A stretch of 64,000 nt of DNA from Microbacterium terregens. Its GTDB lineage: Bacteria; Actinomycetota; Actinomycetes; Actinomycetales; Microbacteriaceae. This document shows, in pieces, positions 1 through 9,222 of the stretch. Position numbers and translations under genes: made by a program. The DNA lies in NCBI RefSeq assembly GCF_039534975.1, contig NZ_BAAAWH010000001.1, positions 124,001 to 188,000 of the forward strand, read 5' to 3'. Position 1 is the stretch's first letter. The number at the start of each line of letters is the position of its first letter. A model generated the notes under the pieces. It saw nothing but the letters and a program-made list of their open reading frames with translations, was not told the DNA's origin and ran no database searches.

Positions 1-2
1 GG

Positions 3-1319
3 GTGGACGAACGGACCCTCGCCCTCACACCTCCCGCTGCCCGGACTCTCGCCGTACCGGCATCCCCGTATCTCGCCGTCGAGCCGGAGCTGCTCGCGGA
101 CGTGCCGCGCCGCTCGCTGTGGCGTGCCGGCGTCCTGGTGCCGATCGCGATCATCGCGCTTCTGCTCGGCGCGTACTCCGGAACAACGCTGTTGTGGCCG
201 CTGCACGCCGTGTCACCGACGGTCGAGGCCGCCCAGATCCAACCGCTCGCGGCGCCCGCCGCCGTGCTCAGCTGGCCCGCAGCCGGAAGCGCCTCGGTGT
301 CCGTTGCGGGCATCGACGGGCTCGCCACCTCCACCGTCGAGCCCGCACCCATCGCGAGCATCACGAAGGTCGTGACGGCCCTCCTCGTGCTCGATGAGAT
401 GCCGCTCGCCCTCGGCGAGCAGGGCCCGGACTTCCGCTTCACCGCGAGAGACAGCAGCGCGTACTGGGGCTACCGCGAGAACGGCGAGTCGGCGCTGGAT
501 GTCCCGGTCGGCGGCTCGCTCACGCAGTACCAGATGCTCGAGGGCATGCTCATCGGCTCTGCCAACAACTACGCCGACCGGCTGGCCAGCACCCTCTGGC
601 CCACCGACGCAGTGTTCGCCCGTGCCGCGAACGGGTGGTTGAGAGCCCACGGCGTCCCGGGCGTCACCGTCGTGGAACCGACGGGACTGGATCCGGGCAA
701 TGCCGCCAGCCCGGACGCGCTCATCGCGCTGGCGCAGCGGGCGATGGCGCATCCGGTGATCGCCGAAATCGTCGCGAAGCCGGCGGTCGAACTGCCCGGC
801 GCCGGGCTCGTGGCGAACACCAATGGACTGCTCGCCGATCCCGGAGTGGTGGGCATCAAGACGGGCTCGCTCGACTCGTTCAACCTGCTCTCCGCGAAGG
901 ACATCGTCGTCGGCGAGACCACCGTGCGCGTCTACAGTGCCGTCCTGGGCCAGCCCGACGACGACGTCCGTCTCGCCGTGTCGCGGACGCTGTACTCCGA
1001 GGTCGAACTCGCGCTGCAGCCGACTCCTTCGGTGGTGAAAGGCACGGTCGTCGGGCACGTGACCACCGAGTGGGGCGAGAACGTCGCCATCGTGACCGAG
1101 GACGACGCGAGCGTCATCCTCTGGAACGGTTCGATCGGCGCCGTCACGACGGACGTCGCCCTCGGCGACGCACGCGAGAAGGGTGCGAGCGTCGGGACCC
1201 TCGCGGTTCGCGGTCCGCTGGATTCGACCAGCACCACGCTCGGGCTCGCAGCCGACATCGAGCCGCCGAGCCCGTGGTGGCGGCTCACCCACCCGCTCGA
1301 TCTGTTCGGGCTGAACTGA
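3..1319 (+). CDS. D-alanyl-D-alanine carboxypeptidase-like penicillin-binding protein
   Basis: This is a peptidase S11-type serine D,D-carboxypeptidase, a family that trims the terminal D-Ala of peptidoglycan stem peptides outside the membrane. One hydrophobic segment lies at residues 43-65 and acts as a membrane anchor or uncleaved signal. The catalytic triad of motifs is intact: SITK at 119-122 (nucleophile Ser119), SAN at 186-188 and KTG at 286-288. The region after about residue 330 matches the usual C-terminal extension in position, but I could not assign it. The GTG at base 3 is the first possible start in the window; the true start could lie upstream, so the N-terminus may be incomplete. 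Confidence 0.85.
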   Translation: MDERTLALTPPAARTLAVPASPYLAVEPELLADVPRRSLWRAGVLVPIAIIALLLGAYSGTTLLWPLHAVSPTVEAAQIQPLAAPAAVLSWPAAGSASVSVAGIDGLATSTVEPAPIASITKVVTALLVLDEMPLALGEQGPDFRFTARDSSAYWGYRENGESALDVPVGGSLTQYQMLEGMLIGSANNYADRLASTLWPTDAVFARAANGWLRAHGVPGVTVVEPTGLDPGNAASPDALIALAQRAMAHPVIAEIVAKPAVELPGAGLVANTNGLLADPGVVGIKTGSLDSFNLLSAKDIVVGETTVRVYSAVLGQPDDDVRLAVSRTLYSEVELALQPTPSVVKGTVVGHVTTEWGENVAIVTEDDASVILWNGSIGAVTTDVALGDAREKGASVGTLAVRGPLDSTSTTLGLAADIEPPSPWWRLTHPLDLFGLN

Positions 1320-1325
1320 CCGCTG

Positions 1326-2006
1326 TCAGCCCGATGCGGCGCGCACTGCCGTGCCGCGCCGGTAGTTCTGCACGAGGATCAGCACGCTCACGGCGAGGAC
1401 CCACGCGGGAAAGATGAGCGTGACCCAGAGGCTGAGCGTCGTCACGACGAGCAGGACGACGGCGACCGCGTACGTCACGAACGCGAGCCACCGCGGCATG
1501 ACGCCGGTGCGCAGCCACATCGTGGCCAACGAGATCAGCAGCACCCCGGCCATGCGCAGCGCATAGATGTTGCTGACCTGCAGCATGAGCGCACGACCGA
1601 ACGTCGTGATCTCAGCCCGCGTGCCCGCATCGCTGAAGAACGGCACCGTTGCCACGATCCCACCCGCGATCGCCGCTGAGACGAACACCATCGCCAGGAA
1701 CAGGAGGCCGCTGCCGATGAACACGGAGGAGAACAACTGGTCCTCGGACTCCTTGAACCGGTCGCGGACGACTCCCATGAACCAGAGGAATGCGATGCCG
1801 GCGAACGGCACCAGTCCGAGCCCGATGCTGATGCGCGTCGCGGCGGCCTGATCAAGCCAATCGGGGTCGCCCGAGAGCGTTTCTGGGAGAGCCGATCGCA
1901 TGAGCACCAGCGCCGCCGTGAACAGCACCGCGAACAGCACACCGGCGATCGCGGCCGCGCGAGGCGAGCTCAGCGGGCGGCGTTCGGTCGACCCTCTTCC
2001 GGACAT
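1326..2006 (-). CDS. Uncharacterised multi-pass membrane protein
   Basis: The 226-residue product has about five to six hydrophobic segments, with strong stretches near residues 17-35, 60-80, 100-125, 155-180 and 185-210, and a short positively charged N-terminus (RGSTERR). The start at 2006 is chosen because a GGAGGGG ribosome-binding site sits 6 nt upstream; a longer in-frame version lacks one. It converges with the carboxypeptidase gene (6 nt gap), so the two need not be related. I recognise no enzymatic motif and assign no function beyond an integral membrane protein. Confidence 0.8.
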   Translation of the reverse strand: MSGRGSTERRPLSSPRAAAIAGVLFAVLFTAALVLMRSALPETLSGDPDWLDQAAATRISIGLGLVPFAGIAFLWFMGVVRDRFKESEDQLFSSVFIGSGLLFLAMVFVSAAIAGGIVATVPFFSDAGTRAEITTFGRALMLQVSNIYALRMAGVLLISLATMWLRTGVMPRWLAFVTYAVAVVLLVVTTLSLWVTLIFPAWVLAVSVLILVQNYRRGTAVRAASG

Positions 2007-2135
2007 ACGAACCCCCTCCGACGGCATCCCGCTGCCGTGAGCTAGACAGTATTCCTCCGCGCCTCCGAGTGACAGACTGTGCGCAACACTCCGAGGGCGC
2101 CCTCGTTGCGGGCGCAACGATCAGGGGAGAAGAGC

Positions 2136-3578
2136 ATGTCCGATCAGGCTCAGTCCACGACGATGACACCGCCGGCGCCGTCCGATTTCGACGGCCGACG
2201 CGCCTTCGGCAGGGCCGCGCGCATCCGAACCCCTCGCACCAGCCACGCGGTCTGGTCGCCGCCCGCAGATCGTGCCGACCCGGTGTCGCTGCTCGAAGAA
2301 CAGGCGACCTCGCGCGTGCCGGACCTCGTGCCGGTGCGCCACGGTCGCATGATGGTCTCGCCCTTCACCTTCTACCGGGGTGCGGCGCTCCTCATGGCAG
2401 CCGACCTCGCCACGACGCCGAACAGCGGCCTGACCGTCCAGCTGTGCGGTGACGCGCACCTGTCGAACTTCGGACTCTTCGGCAGCGCCGAGCGCCATCT
2501 CGTCTTCGACATCAACGACTTCGACGAGACGCACCCCGGGCCGTTCGAATGGGACGTGAAGCGCCTCGTCGCCAGCTTCGAGATCGCGGGGCGGCATCGC
2601 GGCTTCGACGATAAGGATCGCCGCGCGATCATCCTCGCCGCCGGGCGGGCATACCGGGAACGGATGCTGGCGGCGGCCGAGTCGACGGTCCTGGACGCGT
2701 GGTACGACCACCTCGACGTCGACACCATGCAGGCGTGGCTGCACGACGAGCGGCAGGCGGAACGCGCAGCGAAACGGCAGGTCAAGACCTTCGATGCCGT
2801 CGTCGCGAAGGCGCTCACGAAGGACAGCATGCAGGCCTTCGCGAAGCTCGTGACCACGGATGGCGGGCAGATGCGGATCATCGGAGACCCGCCGCTGATC
2901 GTCCCGGTCGAAGACCTCCTCGACGACACCGACATCGACGATCCCGAGAAAGCGGCGCGAGAGATCCTCGCGTCCTACCGGAACACCCTGTTCGCATCCG
3001 CGCGGCATCCCCTGTCCGAGTACACGTACGTGCACATGGCGCGGAAGGTGGTCGGAGTCGGCAGCGTCGGCACCCGCGCGTGGATCGTGCTGATGCGCGG
3101 GCGGGACGAACTCGATCCGCTGTTCCTGCAGGCGAAGGAGGCTCAGGCCTCTGTCCTGGAGCGGTTCCTCGAGCCGTGCGAGTACGACAATCAAGGCGAG
3201 CGCGTCGTGCGCGGGCAACGCCTCATGCAGGCATCCAGCGACATCTTCCTCGGCTGGCAGCGGGTCCGGGGCGAAGGACGGATCGAGCGCGACTTCTACG
3301 TTCGGCAGCTGCACGACTGGAAGGGCTCACTGGATGCCGAGAAGGCCGTCCCGCGCGGGACCCTGTTGTACGCGTGGATCTGCGGTGAGACCCTCGCGCG
3401 CGCGCACGGCAGATCCGGGGACCGCGTCGAGATCGCGGCGTATCTCGGCAAGTCCGACGCCTTCGAGGAGTCGATCGCGGCCTTCGCCGAGGCCTATGCG
3501 GATCAGAACGAGGCCGACTACCAGGCCTTCACCGCCGCCGTCGCGGACGGGCGCCTGCGGGCGGTGCACGGGCTCTGA
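2136..3578 (+). CDS. DUF2252 family protein (kinase-like fold)
   Basis: The 480-residue protein has the hallmarks of DUF2252: an N-terminal segment with TSHAVW, then GDAHLSNFG near residue 104 and DINDFDE near 125. These resemble the catalytic HGDxxxxN and metal-binding loops of aminoglycoside/choline kinase-like folds. Conserved blocks YVHMARKVVGVGSVG and YVRQLHDWKGS follow. The family's substrate is not established, so kinase activity is inference from the motif pattern. The start at 2136 follows AGGGGAGAAGAGC; an upstream in-frame ATG at 2079 has no comparable site. It is the only gene of its transcript and meets a membrane-protein gene tail to tail. Confidence 0.85.
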   Translation: MSDQAQSTTMTPPAPSDFDGRRAFGRAARIRTPRTSHAVWSPPADRADPVSLLEEQATSRVPDLVPVRHGRMMVSPFTFYRGAALLMAADLATTPNSGLTVQLCGDAHLSNFGLFGSAERHLVFDINDFDETHPGPFEWDVKRLVASFEIAGRHRGFDDKDRRAIILAAGRAYRERMLAAAESTVLDAWYDHLDVDTMQAWLHDERQAERAAKRQVKTFDAVVAKALTKDSMQAFAKLVTTDGGQMRIIGDPPLIVPVEDLLDDTDIDDPEKAAREILASYRNTLFASARHPLSEYTYVHMARKVVGVGSVGTRAWIVLMRGRDELDPLFLQAKEAQASVLERFLEPCEYDNQGERVVRGQRLMQASSDIFLGWQRVRGEGRIERDFYVRQLHDWKGSLDAEKAVPRGTLLYAWICGETLARAHGRSGDRVEIAAYLGKSDAFEESIAAFAEAYADQNEADYQAFTAAVADGRLRAVHGL

Positions 3579-3579
3579 G

Positions 3580-4209
3580 TCAGAGTCGGATGGGGAAGGT
3601 GAACAGCACCACCAGACCCGTCAGTGCGATCGCCCCGGCCACCCCGAGAACGATGCGCGCGGCCAGCAGCGAGATCCCGCGCTGTGCGATCGCGGCCAGG
3701 AACAGCACCAGGGCGAACAGCACGGTCATCAGCGAGTAGTTGTCGCCCTTGTCGTTGAAATCAAGCGCGTCGGCTTGCAGCGCGCCGGCCCGCGCCGTGG
3801 CCTTCTTGCCTTCCGTCGTCCCCGGCGGCACGTACTCCGGCATCACGAACGGGCCGCGCTCCTTGCGGCCGTCGGCTTCCCACGCGTCGAAGGCGACGGC
3901 GAACTCGGGTGAGAAGCGGTCCTGGATGTAGGCGGCGAGCTCAGGTTCGCCGTTCACCTCGGCCAGCACCCACTGCGCGTAGATCGCGAGATCGATGCTG
4001 CGGGCATCCCGCGCCTGGCTGTCGAAGTCGGACGCCTCGATGCGCGCCGCGGACGCCTCGCTGAAAGCCACCGACGAGTCGCCGCCCCACTTGGCGGATT
4101 CGAAGCCGCACCACGCGGTCAGCACGGCAACCAGCGACAGCAGGATGATCGCCACGAGTTCGTGGGACTCGTTGACGCGACGGGTCGGCCGGGCGGGTTC
4201 CGCCTCCAT
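3580..4209 (-). CDS. Uncharacterised three-TM membrane protein
   Basis: The 209-residue protein has one transmembrane segment near residues 17-36, a soluble central domain of about 115 residues rich in Ala, Asp and Glu with aromatic positions (SIDLAIYAQWVLAEVNGE), and two more hydrophobic segments near 157-175 and 183-203. That arrangement suggests a membrane-anchored sensor-like or scaffold module. I see no catalytic motif and do not recognise the family. Its stop lies 1 nt from the DUF2252 stop (convergent). Confidence 0.75.
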   Translation of the reverse strand: MEAEPARPTRRVNESHELVAIILLSLVAVLTAWCGFESAKWGGDSSVAFSEASAARIEASDFDSQARDARSIDLAIYAQWVLAEVNGEPELAAYIQDRFSPEFAVAFDAWEADGRKERGPFVMPEYVPPGTTEGKKATARAGALQADALDFNDKGDNYSLMTVLFALVLFLAAIAQRGISLLAARIVLGVAGAIALTGLVVLFTFPIRL

Positions 4210-4447
4210 GACGGCAAGGGTATGGCAGGAGCCGCCGCGGGGTCAGTCCCCTTCGTCGGGGTCGCGTAGCCGAACCTCTTGCTGGGAGCGGGTGCGGGTG
4301 CCACGATCGCAGTGCAAGCGCTCGCGATGAGGTCGATCGTGCGCACGGTCGACGTGTTTCCGGCGATCGCGACGGCATCGATCGCCGTCCGGTCGCACGG
4401 GCTGGAGACGGCATCGCGGATGCCGGGACCCGAGGAAAGGAAACCTG

Positions 4448-4876
4448 ATGACAGAATTCACGTTCGGTCCGGTCGAGCTCTATCTCGTCGGTTTCGAGGG
4501 CGAACGTCCGTCGCCCGGCGTGATGAGCGCCTTGCTGGACCTCATCGAGAACGGGCTGGTGCGACTGCTCGATTTCGTCCTGGTGACGAAATCGCTGGAC
4601 GGCGATGTGACGGTGACGGAGATCGAAGAAGAGTCGGCGGAGTACGGCCTTGGCGAGATCGAGTTCCTCGCTGCGGGAATCACCGGGGACGAGGACATCG
4701 AGGAACTCGCCGAACTGATCCCGCCGGGGGCATCGGCGGCGCTCGTCGCCCTGGAACTGGCGTATGCACGCACGCTCACCGAACGGCTCGCAACATCCGG
4801 CGGGGTGGTTCTGCGTGCCGAGCGCATTCCCGCCCCCGTCGTCAACGCGGTCCTCGAGGCCGCGGAAATGAACTGA
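4448..4876 (+). CDS. DUF6325 family protein
   Basis: The 142-residue acidic protein begins with FGPVELYLVGFEG and contains the pattern VRLLDFVLVTKSLDG, which I recognise as the DUF6325 family of actinobacterial proteins. The C-terminal part has an alpha-helical block LVALELAYARTLTERLATSGG. No signal peptide or membrane segment is present, and function in the family is unknown. A GGAAAGGAAACCTG ribosome-binding site precedes the ATG. The following SHOCT protein starts 10 nt after the stop and is almost certainly co-transcribed; the pair is likely a functional unit. Confidence 0.8.
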   Translation: MTEFTFGPVELYLVGFEGERPSPGVMSALLDLIENGLVRLLDFVLVTKSLDGDVTVTEIEEESAEYGLGEIEFLAAGITGDEDIEELAELIPPGASAALVALELAYARTLTERLATSGGVVLRAERIPAPVVNAVLEAAEMN

Positions 4877-4886
4877 GGAGAAGAAG

Positions 4887-5237
4887 ATGCCAATTCGCAG
4901 AATGGGTCGTCCTGGTCTGATCGGCATGGCCGCGCGCACCGCCGTGGTGGCCGGAACCGCGACCGCCGTGAGCGGGAGCGTGCAGCGGCACCAGCAGGAG
5001 AAGGCGCAGACTCAGCAGGATCAGCAGCAGTACGAAGCCGCTCAGCAGCAGGCGCAGGTCGACGCGGCGGCGCAGGCGGCCGCGGCGCAATATGCGCAGC
5101 CCGCACCTGCGGCCGCGCCGGCGCCCGCGGGCGGGGTCGACCTGGTGGCCGAATTGCAGAAGCTGGGGTCGTTGAAGGATGCCGGCATCCTGACCGACGC
5201 CGAGTTCACCGCCGCGAAGGCGAAGCTCCTCGGCTGA
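4887..5237 (+). CDS. SHOCT-domain protein
   Basis: The 116-residue protein starts with a weakly hydrophobic helix (GLIGMAARTAVVAGTATAVSG, residues 10-30). A Gln/Ala-rich low-complexity linker follows (residues 34-88, many Q repeats), then a C-terminal SHOCT domain of about 30 residues (VAELQKLGSLKDAGILTDAEF, ending AKAKLLG). SHOCT is a short oligomerisation module found at protein termini. GGAGAAGAAG precedes the ATG. It lies 10 nt after the DUF6325 gene. The linker probably acts as a flexible spacer between a membrane-associated helix and the oligomerising tail (inference). A 16-bp palindrome lies in the SHOCT coding part. Confidence 0.85.
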   Translation: MPIRRMGRPGLIGMAARTAVVAGTATAVSGSVQRHQQEKAQTQQDQQQYEAAQQQAQVDAAAQAAAAQYAQPAPAAAPAPAGGVDLVAELQKLGSLKDAGILTDAEFTAAKAKLLG

Positions 5238-5267
5238 TCACGGATCCACGCGCAACGGAGAGCCGGG

Positions 5268-7370
5268 CTACGTCGACGTGATCTCCGCGGCGCCTTCGGA
5301 CGCGGCATCCGTCGTCACGGGCAGTGCGTGGGCGGCATCCGCCGTTACCGGGACCGTCCCGGTCTGATCCGGTTGCGCGTCCAGGTCGGTCGCTGCCTGC
5401 TCGAACTGCGACTGGTACAGCCGCCAGTACGCGCCCTGCGCGGCGATGAGCTCCTCGTGGGTGCCCTTCTCGACGATGTCGCCGTGCTCCATCACCAGGA
5501 TCAGGTCGGCGTCGCGGATCGTGGAGAGCCGGTGGGCGATGACGAACGACGTGCGCCCTTCGCGAAGCGCCGCCATCGCGTGCTGCAGGAGCAGCTCGGT
5601 GCGGGTGTCGACCGAGGAGGTCGCTTCATCGAGGATCAGCACGGACGGCTGCGAGACGAACGCACGGGCGATCGTGATGAGCTGCTTCTCACCGGCGGAG
5701 ACGTTCGAGGCCTCCTCATCCAGGACCGTGTCATAGCCGTCCGGGAGCGAGTGCACGAAGCGGTCGACCCTGGTCGCGGTCGCGGCCTCGACGATCTCTT
5801 CGTCGGTCGCCGCGTCGCGGCCGTAGCGGATGTTCTCGCGGATCGTCCCGGCGAACAGCCACGGATCCTGCAGCACCATGCCGGTGCGGGATCGGACATC
5901 GTCGCGGGTGAGGGCCGCGATGTCCTGACCGTCCAGCAGGATGCGGCCGCCGTCGAGTTCGTAGAACCTCATGATGAGGTTGACCAGCGTCGTCTTGCCG
6001 GCGCCGGTCGGACCGACGATCGCGACGGTCTGGCCGGGTTCGACCCGGAACGAGAGGTCGGTGATCAGCGGCTGCTCGGGCGAGTAGGAGAAGCGCACGT
6101 TCTGGAACTCGATGACGCCGTCGCCGTCGACCGGCGCGGGCGCGTCGGGGGCGTCCGGTTCCTGCTCCTCGGCGTCGAGCAGGTCGAAGACCCGCTCGGC
6201 CGAGGCGGTGCCCGACTGGATGACGGCGGCCATACCGCCCAGCTGTGAGAGCGGCTGCGTGAACTGCTGCGAGTACTGGATGAACGCCTGTACGTCACCG
6301 AGCCGCAGTTGTCCGTTCGCGACCATGAGCCCGCCGAGGACGGCGATGCCGACATAGGTGAGGTTTCCGACGAACATCATGCCGGGCATGATGATGCCCG
6401 AGAGGAACTGGGCCTTGAAGCTGGACTGGTACAGCTCCTCGTTCTCGGCCTGGAACTTCTCGAGCGAGTCGGCCTCGCGACCGAAGACCTTCACGAGCGC
6501 GTGACCCGAGAAGGACTCCTCGACGCGGGCGTTGAGACGCCCGACCTTGCGCCACTGCATGCCGAACGCCTTCTGCGAGCGCGGTCCGATCACACCGAAG
6601 ATCACCGCCATGAGCGGCAGCGACACCAGCGCGACCAGGGCCAGCTGCCAGGAGATCGAGAACATCATGATCAGCACGCCGATCACGGTCAGCACCGATG
6701 TGACGACGCTGGAGAGGGACTGCTGCATCGTCTGGGTGATGTTGTCGATGTCGTTGGTGACCCGTGAGATCAGCTCGCCCCGCTGCACCTTGTCGAAGTA
6801 CGACAACGGCAGCCGGTTGATCTTCGTCTCGACGGATTCGCGCAGACGCCACATCGTTCGCACCATGATGATGTTGATCACGTAGCCCTGGACCCAGCTC
6901 AGGAACGACGAGGCGACGTAGATCGCGAGCACCGCGACGATGACCATCCGCAGGGCTTCGAAGTCCACGCCGGTGCCGACGGTGAAGTCGTTCATCGCAC
7001 CGATCATGTTCGCCAGATCGGTCTGACCGGCGGAGGTGAGTGCGTCGACGACCACCGCCTGCGAGGTGCCGTCCGGGAACTGGGCGGCGAGGGCGTTCGA
7101 GGCGACACCCTCGAAGATGATGTTCGTCGCCTCGCCGAGGATCTTGGGTGCGATGACGGCGAGGAAGACGCCGATCGCTCCGAGGATCGATACGAGGACG
7201 AACGCGAGCGCGTGCGGACGGAGCAGCCCGATCAATCGCCCGAAGCTCTTGCCGAAGTCGGCCGCCTTGCCGGGCTTGACGCTGTCCCAGTCTCCCGACG
7301 TCTGACGGGCCTGCTCAGCGAGCTCGAGTTCGAGGCGCTCTTCCTCGGTGAGGGTGTCCGGAGTGCTCAT
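5268..7370 (-). CDS. ABC exporter half-transporter (consensus ATPase subunit)
   Basis: This 700-residue type IV ABC exporter half has a soluble N-terminal extension (about 60 residues), six transmembrane helices in the middle region, and a C-terminal nucleotide-binding domain. Visible motifs are Walker A GPTGAGKTT, a degenerate signature NVSAGEKQ in place of LSGGQ, Walker B with catalytic Glu (LILDEATSSVD), and the H-loop His (VIAHRLST). It overlaps the upstream half-transporter gene by ATGA, so the two subunits are translationally coupled and likely form a heterodimer. The pair resembles asymmetric multidrug exporters of the BmrCD/TM287-288 kind. The substrate is unknown. The longer in-frame upstream reading is only a shadow of the partner gene. 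Confidence 0.9.
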   Translation of the reverse strand: MSTPDTLTEEERLELELAEQARQTSGDWDSVKPGKAADFGKSFGRLIGLLRPHALAFVLVSILGAIGVFLAVIAPKILGEATNIIFEGVASNALAAQFPDGTSQAVVVDALTSAGQTDLANMIGAMNDFTVGTGVDFEALRMVIVAVLAIYVASSFLSWVQGYVINIIMVRTMWRLRESVETKINRLPLSYFDKVQRGELISRVTNDIDNITQTMQQSLSSVVTSVLTVIGVLIMMFSISWQLALVALVSLPLMAVIFGVIGPRSQKAFGMQWRKVGRLNARVEESFSGHALVKVFGREADSLEKFQAENEELYQSSFKAQFLSGIIMPGMMFVGNLTYVGIAVLGGLMVANGQLRLGDVQAFIQYSQQFTQPLSQLGGMAAVIQSGTASAERVFDLLDAEEQEPDAPDAPAPVDGDGVIEFQNVRFSYSPEQPLITDLSFRVEPGQTVAIVGPTGAGKTTLVNLIMRFYELDGGRILLDGQDIAALTRDDVRSRTGMVLQDPWLFAGTIRENIRYGRDAATDEEIVEAATATRVDRFVHSLPDGYDTVLDEEASNVSAGEKQLITIARAFVSQPSVLILDEATSSVDTRTELLLQHAMAALREGRTSFVIAHRLSTIRDADLILVMEHGDIVEKGTHEELIAAQGAYWRLYQSQFEQAATDLDAQPDQTGTVPVTADAAHALPVTTDAASEGAAEITST

Positions 7371-9094
7371 ACCTCCACCCCCAGCTGCGACTCGACGATC
7401 TCCCGGTAGGTAGCGCTGGTCTCCAGGAGCTCGTCGTGCGTCCCCACGCCGACCATGCGGCCGTCCTCGAGCACGACGATGCGATCCGCATCCGTGATCG
7501 TGGACACGCGCTGGGCGACGACGATCTTGGTGACCGCGGGCAGCTCCCGCCACAGCGCCTGTCTCAGTCGGGCGTCGGTGGACAGGTCCAGCGCGGAGAA
7601 CGAGTCGTCGAAGATGAGGATGTCGGGCTGATGCACGATCGCCCGGGCGATCGCGAGGCGCTGGCGCTGACCACCGGACACGTTCGTCCCGCCCTGGGCG
7701 ATGCGGGCGTTCAGCTGCCCCTCCATCTCCTCGACGAAATCCTTGCCCTGCGCGATCTCGAGAGCCTTCCACAGGTCTTCGTCGGTCGCCTCTTCACGCC
7801 CGAAGCGGAGGTTGGACGCGACGGTGCCGGAGAACAGGAACGGTCGTTGCGGCACCAGCCCGATGCCCTTCCACAGGTAATCCAGGTCGGCCTCCCGCAC
7901 GTCCACTCCGCCGACGCGCGCCGCCCCGCCGGTCACATCGAACAGCCGCGGGATGAGCGAGACGAGCGTCGTCTTACCCGATCCGGTCGAGCCGACGATC
8001 GCCACCGTCTGACCCCGCTCCGCCTCGAACGTGATGCCCTGCAGGACAGGCGATTCCGCCCCGGGGTAGGTGAACTCGACGTCGTCGAAGGCGACGGTGC
8101 CGGGCGTGGGGAATGCGGTGACCGGGCTGGCGGCGCGGGTGAGTGTCGATTCGCTGGCGAGCACCTCGCCGATGCGCTCCGCCGAGACCGCCGCGCGCGG
8201 GATCATGATCGTCATGAAGCTCGCCATGAGCACGCCCATCAGGATCTGACCGACGTACGCCATGAAGGCGAAAAGCGTTCCGATCTCCACCGTGCCGGCA
8301 TCGACCTGGATCGCCCCGAACCAGATCACGCCGATCACGGTGACGTTCAGCACCAGCATGGCCACCGGGAAGAGCAGCACGAACAAGGACCCGACCTTGC
8401 GGCCGACCACCATGATGTCGGTGTTCGCGACGGCGAAGCGCTCCGCTTCGATGTCCTCCCGGACGAAGGCGCGCACGACCCGCACGCCGGTGAGCTGCTC
8501 GCGCATGACCCGGTTGACGGCGTCCAGCTTCTTCTGGAAGCTGCGGAAGAGCGGCACCATGCGGCTGATGATGAGCAGGACGAAAAGCAGCAGGAGGGGC
8601 ACGGACACGGCGATCAACCAGCTCAGCCCGACGTCCTGCTGAAGCGCCATGATGATGCCGCCGATCGCGAGCAGCGGCGCCGTGACGAGCATCGTGGCGC
8701 CCATCATCGCGAGCATCTGCACCTGCTGCACGTCGTTCGTGTTGCGGGTGATCAGCGAACCGGGACCGAACTTCGACACCTCGCGCTCGGAGAAGCCGCT
8801 GACCTTCTCATAGACATCGAGCCTGATGTCGCGACCCGCCGCCATCGCCGCACGCGCGGCGAAGTAGGTGGCGATGATCGACGCGACGATCTGGCCGAGC
8901 GAGATGACCAGCATGAACGTGCCGGTGGACCAGATGTAGGCGGTGTCGCCGCGCGCGACGCCTTGATCGATGATGTCGGCGTTCAACCGCGGCAGGTACA
9001 GGGATGCCATGGCTGCGATGAACTGGAAGATCAGGACGCCGAGCAGGAGCCAGCGATACTGCTTCAGATAGCGGAAGAGGAGTTTGCCGAGCAC
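7367..9094 (-). CDS. ABC exporter half-transporter (degenerate catalytic site subunit)
   Basis: The 575-residue protein has six transmembrane helices in residues 15-310 and a C-terminal ATPase domain. Walker A is GSTGSGKTT and the signature is a good VSGGQRQRLAIARA. Walker B reads LIFDDSFSALD, so the catalytic glutamate is replaced by Asp, and the H-loop reads VVAQRVST with Gln in place of His. In known heterodimeric exporters such substitutions mark the subunit that carries the degenerate ATP site. The partner encoded just downstream has the intact Glu and His but a poor signature, which gives one competent and one degenerate composite site. The GTG start is preceded by GGAGATCTC. Confidence 0.9.
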   Translation of the reverse strand: MLGKLLFRYLKQYRWLLLGVLIFQFIAAMASLYLPRLNADIIDQGVARGDTAYIWSTGTFMLVISLGQIVASIIATYFAARAAMAAGRDIRLDVYEKVSGFSEREVSKFGPGSLITRNTNDVQQVQMLAMMGATMLVTAPLLAIGGIIMALQQDVGLSWLIAVSVPLLLLFVLLIISRMVPLFRSFQKKLDAVNRVMREQLTGVRVVRAFVREDIEAERFAVANTDIMVVGRKVGSLFVLLFPVAMLVLNVTVIGVIWFGAIQVDAGTVEIGTLFAFMAYVGQILMGVLMASFMTIMIPRAAVSAERIGEVLASESTLTRAASPVTAFPTPGTVAFDDVEFTYPGAESPVLQGITFEAERGQTVAIVGSTGSGKTTLVSLIPRLFDVTGGAARVGGVDVREADLDYLWKGIGLVPQRPFLFSGTVASNLRFGREEATDEDLWKALEIAQGKDFVEEMEGQLNARIAQGGTNVSGGQRQRLAIARAIVHQPDILIFDDSFSALDLSTDARLRQALWRELPAVTKIVVAQRVSTITDADRIVVLEDGRMVGVGTHDELLETSATYREIVESQLGVEV

Positions 9095-9222
9095 GAGATC
9101 TCCGAATGAAAGTCGAGAGAAAGGTGGCGGGGCGGCGCCACCGGTCTACCCTGCCACGAACTTGCGACACGCTCACCCCCTGCGCCGCTCCGTACGCTGA
9201 GGGCGGAACGGCAGTGGGAACC

